From NCBI GenBank assembly GCA_033675265.1, contig JAUJYZ010000411.1:186001-250000 (forward strand): a stretch of DNA of 64,000 nt, in the 5' to 3' direction. Under the pieces are notes generated by a model that was not told where the DNA came from, did no database searches, and was given only the letters and a program-made list of their open reading frames with translations. The position numbers and the translations under genes were made by a program. This stretch comes from Actinostola sp. cb2023. Taxonomy: Eukaryota > Cnidaria > Anthozoa > Actiniaria > Actinostolidae. Shown piece by piece: positions 23,426 through 36,071 of the stretch; position 1 is the stretch's first letter; each line of letters opens with the position of its first letter.

Positions 23426-25084
23426 ATTGTTTTATTAAACATTTTGTGTAAGTGAGAACACAATTATAATCAGGTCAGTATGCTGCCATGGCCTGCATTG
23501 ACACTGCAAACCTACCGCTCTTTATGACATTGAATCCCGCCTTGAACGAACTTGAACGAACTTGAACTTATCTGTAGCAGATAATAGATTTATCCTGTCA
23601 AGTTCACAGGCTATCAATAATTAATTGCATGCTCTCAGCCAATCAGATGCGAGATTGTGAGTAAAATGTTTAATAATAGCAGTTATATACTATACATGTA
23701 CCACCATAAATATATTTCAGGTTTGTACAGGTAGAACTTTGCTGATATCACAGTTTATATTTTGACTACTCATCAGGCTGCATCAGAATATACAAAATGT
23801 ACTTCAAGATTGATGTGTTCAATTTATATTTTACTGTGTTTCAGGATGAAGCATCTAGATGAAAGACTTGATAATTTCCAGGGCATTATCAATACCAAGT
23901 TCCCTAAATCATCACCAGTCATAATACTGATGGACAACATCAACATGTACAAGGGGAGAAAACGACATTACAGACTATTCAAGACGTTAAGCCCGAAGAT
24001 GTGGAATTTCACAGGTAAATGACATACATGTGCACATCATACAATAGGATTATGGATCCTTCTTCTGGGAGTAACAATTGAACATAAATCATGCTTAAGA
24101 GTGATTGTCTGAGAAAACCAGGCAAAGTTGAAAGATGGGGGTCGGCCGATTAACCTTAAACTTATAGCATTTAATGTCTATCCGAAATGATTAAGAATGG
24201 TGGTATTTAGAGATTTCTCCGGTCTTTCGTTCCATAGTTAGACCACCCCCCCTTGTTTTGGCCTTTGCCGGCCCTGACGTCACACTAAATATATGGCAAG
24301 TTTGACGCTCGATAAAATACATTTCGCTTCATTTTTAGGTACCCATATTAATTCTTTATGTTGTTTGCCATCTATATTACATTCTTCAAGGCCAATATCC
24401 TGAATTTAAATAAACACGAATTTTTCATCGAATTTTGCAATTACCTTGCACGCGCCAAAATATCGTATGCTAATTTTGAGGCAATTTCGAAATGGCTTTT
24501 CTCAGAGGTGCGGCGGTTTATTTAAATCATTTGTTGATATATTGCAAGCCTGACATATTATTTGTCAAAATCAGAAAACTCCAATTTGAGCCGTTAAAAT
24601 CCGTTTGCGTGAGACACGCTCAAAGTTGCTATAATCTGGTATTTTTCCCGCCAAAATTGATGAGTTTTTTTTTATTCAACTGAATAACATTTCCCAACTC
24701 TCATAATATGTTGCGTAACGATAGCCTAAATCAATTCTACACATTATAACACTTCAGGACTACGATCTTATCTATTATTCATTTCATCGAAACTCAAATC
24801 AAACTACGATACGATGTCGAAAAATCAATTGCATTTTCCTGTGGAAATATTAGTCCTACACTGTACTAGGTCTTGATTTCGTTACTTACAAATATTTGAA
24901 CCTCCGTCAGCAATATCCAAAATCTACCAGTCTTCGAATATGCCGGAAAACTCAACTGAATGTTTGACTCTCTTATTTGAAACTATCGGCAAGTTTCTAT
25001 ACGAAATTAACCAATGTTTTGTCACGCATGCAAGGGAGCGTGTTGTTAGTAATTCAAAATAAATAGAGGTTATTTAGCGGATGG

Positions 25085-25174
25085 AAGGTCCTGATAGGGA
25101 AATACTGTCTCCATGGTCTTGAGCATACGTCCGTTTTCAAGGCCGAGGGCACAGTATTTCCCTATCTGGACCTT
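25085..25174. repeat. Hairpin with 24-bp arms
   Basis: AAGGTCCTGATAGGGAAATA at 25085 onward pairs with its complement ending at 25174, one mismatch seen; loop about 42 bp. Confidence 0.8.
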
Positions 25175-25518
25175 ATTTATTTTTGTCCTTTGTTATTTTT
25201 CACTAACTGTCACCCAGTGACTAGTCCTCAAAACGTCAACTGCACACAAAAAAAAAGAAAAGGAAAAAGCACACACAACAAACAAAACAAAAAAGGGAAA
25301 ACTGTTTTTCAATTTGTGTTGTTGAAGTGCTGCCCAGATACCAGGTCGATAGGCGTCGCCCTCACTGTTGATTACACCTGGACCGTGGTCAGATATAGAA
25401 AATTCTGCCCACTTCAACAACCCAGCTTATCTTCATGGACTAGATGACTAGTTGAGTCTTTGGCCGACTACAATCGGATGTTTTGGTGAAGTCATCTGCT
25501 GCATCGAGCGGCCAGGGA

Positions 25519-25667
25519 CAGGGGCGGATCCAGATATTTGGTAAGGAGGAGGTTGGACATTGGTTTCAACCAAATTGTATGTAAATATTTTTTTTGGCAA
25601 CAAAGGTATTCAAATTTCCAAAAGTAGGGTGTGCGCCTCCTTCGCCCCACCCTTAATCCGCCCCTGA
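25519..25667. mobile_element. Short hAT-like MITE
   Basis: 149 bp with ends CAGGGGCGGATCC and TAATCCGCCCCTG. The CAGGGGCG terminus is typical of hAT elements. The flanking 8-mers do not match, so no target duplication is claimed. Confidence 0.55.
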
Positions 25668-26487
25668 GGCAACCTCCGTAACAATGTCGTCGAGAAGAGC
25701 TGTCTGATCTGTTGTGGTGTCCTCCACTCATCTCTTCACAGTCACCATCAACGAATTTGTCATGGTTTTCAAAGACGTACTACTAGATGCTGGTTGAACG
25801 TCCTGGTTGCCGGCGTTACGCACTTCAGCATCTTGGCATTTACCAGTTTCACCCCAAAATACGATTGTAGTCAGCCATAGCCGGCATATGTCAACTTGTC
25901 CATGAAGATAAGCTAAGCTAAGCTACTAAAATGAAATGGAATGAAATATTTAACCTTAAAAATATATGTATATACACTTACAAACAGAGATTTTGAAATT
26001 CCTAGATATGATTTCTAATAACACTGTACAATATGGAAAACATTCTCTCAGGTCCTTTTTGCCGTACATATGGTCCAAATCAAGAAAGATAAGGAAAAAA
26101 ACAAGTTTAGAATATTTTAAGCGTCATGTACGCCATAACTGAGAAACTTGACAAGGCAGTGGAAACAATAATTGTAATAGCTGCCCTAATTAAAGATAGT
26201 GCTTCTGTCAATACTTTTTTTTAGTGCTAAAACTATGTATTCGATTGTTTGTTAATATTATTTATACATACAGTATATAAAGTCCAATATTTAGATTTTA
26301 TTTTAAGAAAACATTTAGCTTGACTACCATATGACTTATTTTCGTGTCAATCCTTAAATTGCCCCCATGGGCTTGTATTTGGGTGGAGGGGGATCTTCTT
26401 ATGGGAATTTTATTTTGATATAAATATTATTACGGAGACTTATTTTAGGAGGCTTAATATATATATATATATTATATATAATAAAAA

Positions 26488-26715
26488 TACAGCAATATGC
26501 AGAAATTAATATTATTCTGATCCATTTGACTAAAATACATATATATCAAAAACCTACTTTAGATTATGGGATGGCTATGCTGATATTTTTTTCTAGTTGT
26601 CTGCTAGCGAGGCTTTATGAAAATAATATCAGCGTAGCCATCCCATAATTTTAAGTAGATATTTGATATATGTGTATTTTAGTCAAAAGGATCAGAATTT
26701 CTGCATATTGCTGTA
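26488..26715. mobile_element. Foldback MITE
   Basis: TACAGCAATATGCAGAAAT and its complement bound a 228-bp hairpin with arms of about 90-100 bp containing GGGATGGCTA. It lies in the loop of the TTAA foldback. Confidence 0.8.
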
Positions 26716-27913
26716 ACAAACACGGTGGTTTAAATACATAAATTTTATCTTGCATGGCACTCATCCGTAAAATATTGTTTTCAACACTCAAAGTCAATAT
26801 TCATATCTTCGCGCCAGCCCACCATGTAATATCCTCTAGATACAAATGGTAAAATTGATATCTCCATTGTACTAACTGTTTTGTGATATCCTATTTTAAC
26901 TACCGCGATGAAAAAGTGTTACATTATTTATTATTTAATTAACAACACGCTCCCTTGCGTGACAAAACATTGGTTGATTTCGTATAGAAACTTGCCGATA
27001 GTTTCAAATAAGAGAGTCAAACATTTGAGTTTTCCATATTAGAAGACTGGTAGATTTTGGATATTGCCGACGGAGGTTCAAATATTTGTAATTCAAATAT
27101 TTGTAAGCAACGAAAACAAGACCTAGTTCACCTAGTACTAGTACAGTGTAGGGCTAATTTCGCGGGAAAATTCAGTTGATTTTTCGACATCGTATCGTAG
27201 TTTGATTTGAGTTTCGATGAAATGAATAATAGATAAGATCGTAGTCCTGAAGTGTATAATAATGTGTAGAATTGATTTAGGCTATCGTTACGCAACATAT
27301 TATGAGAGTTGGGAAATGTTATTCAGTTGAATAAAAAAAAACTCATCAATTTTGGCGGGAAAAATACCAGATTATAGCAACTTTGAGCGTGTCTCACGCA
27401 AACGGATTTTAACGGCTCAAATTGGAGTTTTCTGATTTTGACACATAATATGTCAGGCTTGCAATATATCAACAAATGATTTAAATAAACCGCCGCACCT
27501 CTGAGAAAAGCCATTTCGAAATTGCCTCAAAATTAGCATACGATATTTTGGCGCGTGCAAGGTAATTGCAAAATTCGATGAAAAATTCGTGTTTATTTAA
27601 ATTCAGGATATTGGCCTTGAAGAATGTAATTTAGATGGCAAACAACATAAAGAATTAATATGGGTACCTAAAAATGAAGCGAAATGTATTTTATCGAGCG
27701 TCAAACTTGCCATATATTTAGTGTGACGTCAGGGCCGGCGAAGGCCAAAACAAGGGGGGGGGTGGTCTAACTATGGAACGAAAGACCGGAGAAATCTCTA
27801 AATACCACCATTCTTAATCATTTCGGATAGACATTAAATGCTATAAGTTTAAGGTTAATCGGCCGACCCCCATCTTTCAACTTTGCCTGGTTTTCTCAGA
27901 CAATCACTCTTAA

Positions 27914-28005
27914 AACAATAAGCAATTATTGGACGAGGTTGAGCAAAATATCGTGATTTGTCAGTGGCGAGCAGATTAATTATTTGCCGATGCCGAAGGC
28001 AATGT
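27914..28005. repeat. Truncated copy of the 23262 hairpin
   Basis: ACAATAAGCAATTATTGGAC, GAGGTTGAGCAAAATATCGT and TTTGCCGATGCCGAAGGC match the left half of the hairpin at 23262. It begins beside the TTAA of the large foldback. Confidence 0.65.
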
Positions 28006-28320
28006 TTACTTCGTGTTGTTTTGCTCTTCCTTCAAAAAATGTTTTAATTACCTTTATAGGGCGAGGAGCAATTGTGCCAAATTTGGAGGGTATTGAACAC
28101 CTTCTTCAGTGCTCCAGTACTGCTGTGAATTCTCAAATTGACTTTGAAGACTTGGTGGCAGATAATATTCTCTTAGGTATTGATATACAGTATTTGTACT
28201 TATCTGGGTTTTTTTTTTGCCTGCCAAGAGTACAACACATGTACTTACTTACACTGGGTCCTCTGGTTTTCCTCCCTTCGTTATAAATGAACTGGTGAGG
28301 GATTGTATAGCATATTGAGT

Positions 28321-28433
28321 AAGAGATAAATACCGAGAACGGAGGCAATAAGCCATATAAATCCCGAGGGGCGTAGGCCCAAGGGATTTACAGGCTTATT
28401 GCCGACGTTCGAGGTACATTGTATTTATCTGAC
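28321..28433. repeat. Foldback hairpin with GGCGTAGGCC loop
   Basis: Left arm 28321-28365 and right arm 28383-28433 pair imperfectly (GGCAATAAGCC, ATAAATCCC) around a loop of about 17 bases. In the intron before the long exon. Confidence 0.75.
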
Positions 28434-28555
28434 TTAGTTTAAATTTGACAAGGTTTTTGCACAAAGCAATCTGAGGCATTTTCTGGTATTTTTTGGAGTG
28501 TTATTTAGCATGAATACTAATGAATAGCATGAAGAATAGCATTTCAGTGCTCAAT

Positions 28556-28642
28556 ATGAATTCACCGGGATGTACATGTATCCATATACAACCCAGGGCC
28601 AGTGACCCAGGGCTGTATATGGATACATCCCGGTGAATTCAT
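28556..28642. repeat. Hairpin with ATGAATTCACCGGGATG arms
   Basis: Arms 28556-28594 and 28610-28642 are near-perfect complements around CCAGGGCCAGTGACC. Confidence 0.85.
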
Positions 28643-31404
28643 AATGAGTAATTCAATTCTATTCTATTGTTCAACCAGTCAATACCGGAGATAAAGCCCT
28701 ATAAATAACAAAGAAAACCGTGTCAAATGTAAACTAAATGTAGTTAAAGAGTGCAAGTGAGTGTTTCATAGTGTCCCCAGTTAGTTTTGAAAGCTACATG
28801 TAAATGCATTGACAGTTATATGTCAAATCATGATTATTTTATTAAACATATAGTGAATGTTTTTTTTCTTCATTATTGCAGATGAGATGGATGATCACAA
28901 ACAGCTATGGTCAAGATTTTCAGATGCGTACAGTTTAAAGCTACTTAAATATGCACTAAATCATGTTCCTCCCCATCCACAGCCATTCAAAGAAATGAAT
29001 GAAACTGAATTCAATGCATGGTTAGCAGTCTTGGATTTTGTAGAATTTGAAAAACTGTCCAAAGAGTTTAAAATAACAGAGCCACCATTGTCATCAGTGT
29101 TTTCTATGAGAAATCAAGTGAAAAGAACAGACACGTTGATATTACCCTTATCATTAGAAGACAACGCCACTCTACCTGGAACGGCATCCATTATGGAAGA
29201 GTTTGGGCAAGAGTTTGGTATTCCTTGCAACCATACAGTTAAGTTGCTGGAATTTGATGAGAAGAACCACTCATTCGATTTGAAGGGTGCAAGGATCCAC
29301 TTCGAATTTCTGAAGATTATGCATCTGCACCGAGATGAGATGGCTCTACTTGAAGAGCAGATGCTCGATGCATCAAAACAGCTAGAGCATTCAAATGTAC
29401 ATGTAAATGATGAGAACAGTGATGACGAAGATGAAGATGCATGCAATGAAGAAGATGAAGACTCAGGTACAGCAGGAAGTTCTGCCACCCATATAAAGTC
29501 AAAGTACTTCCAGAAGCAGGATGGCCTGTTCAAGAAATCTTGCAACAAGCTAGAAAGATGGATTTGGGATGCCGTCCATTCAACAAGCTCTGAAACAGCA
29601 CTAGATAATGTGATCAGCCAACTTACTAAAGACAGGTTGTGGGAAACTAAAACAGACCACTTCAACAGGACAGCCATACACTATGCCATTGAATGTCAGA
29701 ATCATACCATGGTTAGAGTACTGCTTGCTGCTGGTGTAAACCCAAACGTCAAAGAAGGCTGTGGTGTAACTCCTCTTCATCTTGCAGTGCTAGGAAAAAG
29801 TACAGAGATGTGCAAAATTTTGGTTGATGGTTTTGCATTAATTGATGGCCTCTCATTTTCATCACTACCTAGTCCGTATGAAATGGCAAAGGCTTTGGAC
29901 TTGAAGGATATTGTTACTTTGTTTGATGTGACATTGAGAGAACAATAAGTGATGGATGAGAAACTGTCACATCTAGCGAGTAAAGGTGAAGAGCAAAGAG
30001 ACATTGAAGAAGTACAAAGTGCAAGCTTGGATGAACGCAATGATGAATTCATCTGTGAGAGATCACAGTTCTGTGGATTTCCTACAGCTGTAGTTGGTGA
30101 CCAAGGTACTTGCAAGAACAACCGAAGTGTCAAGCAGAAGGACCAGTCTGCCTTTGGATGGATTGCTGAAATCCCTGGTGATTTACATGCCAAAGGCCAT
30201 TTGTGTGAAGCAGCATTCAAAGCTCAAGGAAAAGGAGGCTTCCATCATTTGATTACAAAAGTTCTGAATCGAAAAAAAATAGCCGAAGAAGCTTTCCGTA
30301 AGAAGAAATTTCAAGAACAGAATCTAGCACACATCAAGGAAGCTGTAAGAGATGTATCAATAGCATATGGTATGGCTGCTGTGGAAGTGTTCAAAATGTC
30401 TGAATATTTCCCAAGCAAAGAGTCTCTAAAGAAGTGCCTTTTAAAACATGGAAACCACAATCAAATACTGCTAGATTCCTTTAAGCTGTTCTTAAAGGAA
30501 TGCTCCATTGATGCCAATTTTGCATACCATGCAGAGATGTTCACCCTATTTGGCCCTATCCTACAGTTATATAATGATGCTACAAGCTTTGGGAATGGAT
30601 TAGCCAGAGAGGCTGTATGGGTAAAGCTGCTTCCAATATTTGCTCAACTACGATTCAAGAACTATTGGACAGAGGCCCTTGTCCATGTAGTCAACTTTGC
30701 AGCAGTTTGGCCCTTGGCATTCCGAGAAATGATGAAAAATAATTCAACAGTGAATTTGTCTGGCAAAGATGGAACTGATGTGGACCTGGATGAATTTGTG
30801 GAGAGTTATATTGTTCGTCCTCTGAAACAATATTCATCTGGTAAGTGTATTCAAAACATATGCTTTACTTGCGTTAGACTATGATAACTTTATCATTATG
30901 AAAATAGCAAATAGGAGTTAATTATATACAATATAAATATACAAATAAACTATTATTATTATTAAAATAAACTATTCTTATTCTTATTTCTGCTTTTCAG
31001 GTCATTCTTCTGTCAAGACCTGCCAACGTATCATGGCTAATGTGCAGTTCATTGGAAATGTACGTCGTTTATATGCAGACAAGGAGGCTTTTGATGTACA
31101 TCCCCAGCTCAAGCACACAGAACAGAGTGCCTTTCCAGACCAAATTAAGGGAATGTGGTTTAGTCTTAGGGAATGAATGTTTGAATTTGTTAAGGAGAGG
31201 GAGGTTGCCCTTTCAGTACATATTGACCATGCTGACCAGGACCCAAAGCCTGTGTCCAAAGCTCTTGTATCGGTTTATGAAAAGGGGTTAACAAAAGTTA
31301 AGGATAATTTTTATAGGAAATTACATAAATGCTTCCCATCAATGCGAATGGTCACTTTCAACAGGATAGTTGAAACCAGAGAAGAGGATGAAGAAATGGT
31401 GTAA

Positions 31405-32159
31405 GTGATGCAACATGTTAGATAACTTTATTGGGGTTATTAGATCACGTTTACGGCAAATGTCAGATTGACTTTTGAGTTTCACTTTAAAAACGTCAAA
31501 TAAACGGGAATAACTTCCACATGAATACAAATGTACTTAATATGTTTTTAAGAATGAAAACATGACGTTGTTTACGTCTAAAGGATGGAATAACGCAGCA
31601 AAACCATGATCATGTGTACAGTTTTGATGTTTGCCATTCGCCGTAAACGTGATGCTTAATCTAGGAGTGGTAAATGGCTCATCAAACATCAAAAGTGAGC
31701 TCAAAATATTGATTTTGCTAACTATCCACATAGCCTCAATCTTTCAAAATGGCTCCTAGGCTGTTGTAGGTCTTCTTTAAAACCAAGGTATTGATGTCTC
31801 ATTTGCCATTCACCATTAATGTTGTTCAGAATCCACTGTCCTCTAAGATAATAGTAAATGTTATACTTTGAATTTTAGCTGCTAAAGTTGCACACACTGT
31901 ACAAGTTAAAGAATATTGATCTCATTGATTTTTCCAACAGAGTAAGGGAATGGGATATATTTAAAAAACTTTGATCAACTGTATACCGAGTATCTAAAGT
32001 TTAAACAATTTACTTCATTTGAAATTCACCGGTATAGATGAATCTACACAATATTAATATTTATTTTATCAAGCATTCTACACTTGGAATGCATCTCAAA
32101 ATGGTTCCAGTCTGTTACTCAATTGAGAAATCATGGATGTCCCATTTTTCACTTAGATT
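31405..32159. other. Region between convergent genes, with an inverted repeat
   Basis: No gene. ATCACGTTTACGGCAAATG at about 31444 pairs imperfectly with its complement at about 31632-31652, suggesting a small MITE. The two 3' ends meet here; no clear shared terminator or polyadenylation site was identified. Confidence 0.5.
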
Positions 32160-35100
32160 TCATGAGCCATTCTTAACAAGATATGCTTTCTCTGTTAGTG
32201 TCAATAATGGTGCAGTGGTGTTTTCTGTGTGATCCCTCAAGTTTTCTTCAAAGTATCCATTGACAATTAGCAACTGAAATAATCGGATAGCATGACCTTC
32301 AGATTTTAACTTGGCCTTTCCAAGACCATATTGTGGTACAAGATGGAAGTTTTTGTTTAATACATCTTTTTTACTCTTTGATCCCTTTAAGGTGAATGCT
32401 GCTTGCTTCATAGTTACTCTAGCTTGAGTACTCATAGATAACAAACAGTCAAATGCTTGAATGCTTAAGTCAGTATAATCTTTAGGCACTGTCTGTTGTG
32501 GGTTCTGGCAGTTATCGCATGTAATGCCACATGGCTGAGTCATGTCAGTGGTCTCATCAAAATATGACAGCATGAAAGCTCGGCAGCAATGATTTAGCAT
32601 GCAGTATTTCACAATACTATCCAACATATCCTTCTGAAGACGTTTATGATTTAGGTCTTCTGTTCTGCTAATAGAGTTGAGGATTTTAGATCTGTCCTCA
32701 AACCTGTACAAAAGAATACATGTGGATGGTAATCCATCTCGGCCTGCTCGACCTGCTTCTTGAAAATAGTCCTCCATAGATTCAGGAATGGTATGATGAA
32801 TAACAAACCTAACATCCTTCTTATCAATGCCCATTCCAAAGGCTTTTGTGGCACACATCACAAGTGCTTTGCCATCTAACCAGGCACGCGAGTTATGTTC
32901 TTTTTCCATATCGTCAAGTGCTCCATCGTAGTGAACGGCACTGATTCCTTTGACTTTCAATAGGTATGCCATATCCTTTGTATCTCTACGTGTGCTGCAG
33001 TACACAATACCACATTTATTTGTAAAGTCTTCTGTAATTAATTTGACTATGTCATCCTTGGATTTCTGATCAATTTTTGGAATAACCCTAAAAAAGAGAT
33101 TGTTTCTTTCTGATGGCAATTTGACAATAGTTGTTGATGTCATTTGTAATCTCTCTATGATTACCCTCTGAGTTCTTGATGTAGCAGTACCTGTGAATGC
33201 ATGATATGGCTTGTTGAATGCACGTAAGCAGCTAAGTTGTGCATAAGCTGGTCTGAAGCTTGATCCCCATGTGTCCACACAGTGTGCTTCATCAACTATG
33301 ATCCTTCCAAAAACACCTGCTTTATTCATTTCTTGGAAGTGTCTCATCATTCGTTCTGAGACGGCTGCTTCTGGAGCTAAATAAAACAATTTGTAACATG
33401 TATCTTTTTGTGATAGTTCATGAAGGACAGACTCCTTTTCCTCATCGGACATGCTGAACCTTATGTAGCAGGCATTAATTCCTTTCGATCTTAACTTGCT
33501 GACCTGATCACTTAATAATGCCAACAACGGGGTTATAACAATTGTAATACCAGGCATTATCAATGCTGGGATAGCATAACAGATGGTCTTTCCAGATCCT
33601 GTAGGCAACAAGATTAAAGAATCTTGACCGTCAGTGATAGATTTTATGGCTTCCCTTTGCATGGGTCTAAATTCATCAAGGCCAAATACATTTCGTAAAG
33701 CATACAATGGCATATCTTCTGAATCGCCCAATTGAACTTGGAGGCCTTCACTAGGAATGGTGATTTCTTGTAAAGGAGTTGTAGTGTCAGGAACATACTT
33801 CTATTACAGACAAGAAAAACAAAATACAAAACAAGGTTTTATCTTACATTTACTGTCTACCTCAAACCAATCTTACTCCAGATTTCAATCAATATCCCAA
33901 AAAGTATTTTGGGGGGTTGAAAAATCTAGATTAAGATTGTTTCAAAGAAATATGACCCATGTATAATTTATTATCAAACTACCTGGGAGTAAAGGGAGTA
34001 CAGAAGTCAAAATGAATGGGCGACTTGCACTAAGAGGTCACATGACTCCATCCCCTTAAATCGAACAGCAGTGTCAAAATGAACTCGAGAAATGAAAAGA
34101 GCAGCTTGAAATTAGTGAAAGGGCAACAAATATTTTTGCATTGGATGACAAGAGCTTGCATTTTTCTATATGAATCCTAATAAAATTTGTGATTTTATTT
34201 TTAATGTCTTTTCTCCTGTGTCAGACATTATGCGCTGAAACTTTACCCTTTTACTAATTTCGAGCAGCTCTCTTCATTTCTGGAGTTTATACTGCTATTC
34301 GATTTAAGGGGGATGGGGTCAGTTGCTTATTTGATGATGATTAGCCACTGGATTAGCCACTCTGTTCTTGTTTTATGGTAAAAATCCCTTCAATTATTAA
34401 TTCATTATATTAGAAAATTAGAAGAGATTGGTTTCATTAACCCGTGAAACAAAATCTAATAGTCAATGTGTAATACATGCAGTTAAATAGAAAAAAAAGA
34501 AGAAGAAAAACAATTGAATTAAGGTATACTGATTTCAATCGCTCTATAAATATAAATAATAGGACAAGTTTAACTTACTTGTTATTGCAGTCATCCATCA
34601 AAAGCATGTAGCAAAGTTAACTAACAAACAGTAGTATTACTGAAGAGTTTGTCCATATTATTATTATTGTCCTGTGAGTGAATACATGGTAAATAATAAT
34701 TATTATTGAATGTAAGACATCAACTCCCACTGAATAACTCCAAGGTTTTCTTGTTTGTTAGTTAGATAGAGTTGTAATGTTGTGCTTCTTATAGACCATT
34801 TTAATTAATCCCACAATGCATGATTTTCTGCGCTTGACGTCAAATTTATTATTTTGAATTCCATTCATTTTCCTTCATTGTTTTCAGTCTTTGTATATTT
34901 TGAATATAATTCCAAAGAATAAGTTTGACGTCAAGTGCGGAAAATCATGCATTATGGGATTTATTAAAAGGGTGTTATATAGCACATTTTACAACGTGGT
35001 TAATATAAAGTGTTAGTTATGTAAATGGTGGTCAACAGGATTTGCTCTATAATATTATTATAAAATACTAAAAGATTATTGATCTTTTGTGACCCCCTCT

Positions 35101-36061
35101 GGGCTAGTATTACTATTATAATAGTATCTGATTAAACCTGAAGTGCACAATACCTAAAGTTATATGTATACTTGTTTGGGAGTTGAACCCAAGCTTCTTG
35201 ATAAAAATAAATTTACCAAGTGTGCTCCACATACACTAACAAGAATTGACTTACTGGTAATGTGCACTCTGCTTAACAGCAGAGTGCAAACCATATGTCC
35301 GTGAAACAGAATAGCATTAATCAAACAATAATAGAAAACAATAGAGATAACACTATTTAGTACTGTTTCACGGACATCTGAGTTGCACTCTATACTCATT
35401 GATTCTAATGTTAGTATCAGTTTATCATTTGCATACATACCACTTTCACATAAAAAGATTCCACAATAATATCAACTTTACCACTTGATTTCATGTGAAA
35501 CCACGTATTGAATTTCACATTAACAGACAAGGAGTGCACAGTGATTACTTGAGAGGCACTTCCTTTCTCATATGGAGATAGACATCCTTTATGGTAGAGA
35601 TATACACCAAGCTGTTTGGCGGCTTCTTGTGCACTGTTGCAATTAATTGTGAGGGAAAACCCTTTGTGTTCTACTTTGAATTCATGATCACTCGTCTGGG
35701 AAAATATGAAAAATTGACAAAAAGTTATGTGTTTTGAATTCCTACGACTTCTGCAATTAACACAGCACGTACGAATAACATGAAATACCTTTGATTTATA
35801 TTCATCAGAGAGCCTTTTCAAACACAGAAGAGTTTCTTCGGAATGCTTCTCCAACAATATGGCTTTCGCCTTGCTAATATCGATTTGACAGATAGGTACT
35901 TTGTGAATTGTCCTGTAATGGTGGTCAATTCCATCGAGAGAATAACTGCTCAGGCTCTCACTGCATTTGTCATGAGGACAGGGGAGGTTTTTAGCTAAAA
36001 ATGCACGATGAAACGGTCTTTCTTTGTCTACTAAATTTTTGGCGCTAAAACGCGCCGCCAT
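32160..36061 (-). CDS. RecQ-family DNA helicase
   Basis: Three exons: 36061-35789, 35695-35441 and 33800-32160, all with GT-AG sites in phase 0; 722 residues, no internal stop. The start is the ATG in CAAGATGGCGGCG. The N-terminus has a C2H2-like pattern (CPHDKC and HHYRTIH) and a second domain on exon 2. The RecQ core follows: motif 0 FRPMQREAI, Walker A LLPTGSGKT (about 240-248), DEAH (346-349), motif III FTGTAT, motif VI QEAGRAGRDG (about 523-532). After it come the RecQ zinc-binding cysteines (about 582-607, CGITCDNC) and a winged-helix-like RQC region. RecQ helicases unwind DNA 3' to 5'. In this context it may help transposon DNA processing, which is inference. Its start codon lies only 11 bases from the right terminal segment, so the terminus probably carries the promoter. 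Confidence 0.88.
34047..34318. mobile_element. MITE in helicase intron (a)
   Basis: CCATCCCCTTAAATCGAACA onward (34047-34125) matches the reverse complement of about 34245-34318 with some mismatches. Confidence 0.7.
34795..34972. mobile_element. MITE in helicase intron (b)
   Basis: Arms of about 50 bp containing AATGCATGATTTTC and CTTGACGTCAAA, in inverted orientation. Confidence 0.75.
35281..35391. repeat. Hairpin in helicase intron (c)
   Basis: Arms AGAGTGCAAACCATATGTCC onward (35281-35309) and complement at 35363-35391, with a few mismatches and a 53-bp loop. Confidence 0.75.
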
Positions 36062-36071
36062 CTTGAATTTG

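Larger units (their letters stand above)
24099..27909. mobile_element. 3.8-kb foldback element at a TTAA target
   Basis: Arms of roughly 950 bp: 24099 to about 25043 matches the reverse complement of about 26939-27909, with scattered differences and one small extra segment near 27090. The tips read GAGTGATTGTCTGAG. TTAA flanks both sides (24095-24098 and 27910-27913). The loop (about 25044-26938) has no transposase; it holds other repeats. Inserted between exons 6 and 7 of the candidate transposase gene. TTAA duplication is typical of piggyBac and Kolobok superfamilies. Mirror-image 63-codon frames in the arms are not genes. Confidence 0.85.
21520..31404 (+). pseudogene. Unnamed ankyrin-repeat protein, candidate transposase
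   Basis: Nine exons are supported by GT-AG sites and phase: 21520-21574, 21677-21796, 22055-22259, 22369-22522, 22684-23214, 23845-24014, 28060-28176, 28882-30840, 31001-31404, about 1,240 codons. The start is the ATG in CAAGATGGCGG. Features in order: a charged helical N-terminus; a block ending [34 protein letters not shown] (exon 6); an acidic stretch (about 29415-29465); ankyrin repeats (about 29661-29846, TPLHLAVL); TAVVGDQGTCK; FHHLITKVLNRKK; and a conserved W-rich part with YWTEALVHVVNF. The D in MDN, the D in GDQ and a later E are plausible DDE residues, but unproven. Damage: one extra G at about 22783, in-frame TAA at 29946-29948, in-frame TGA at 31174-31176. I recall similar unnamed cnidarian proteins (perhaps DUF6589-like). 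The last codons ATGGTGTAAGT could instead be a donor. Confidence 0.7.

Noticed and set aside
25519..25667. Complete hAT insertion with 8-bp duplication
   Set aside because: Tips fit, but the flanking 8-mers differ, so only a hAT-like MITE is claimed.
24492..27514. Two near-identical 63-codon frames on opposite strands
   Set aside because: They are the same sequence in the two arms of the TTAA foldback, with no protein motif.
29114..29677. 187-codon minus-strand frame, serine-rich
   Set aside because: Exact antisense of the long exon of the ankyrin-containing gene; composition is that of a reversed acidic stretch.
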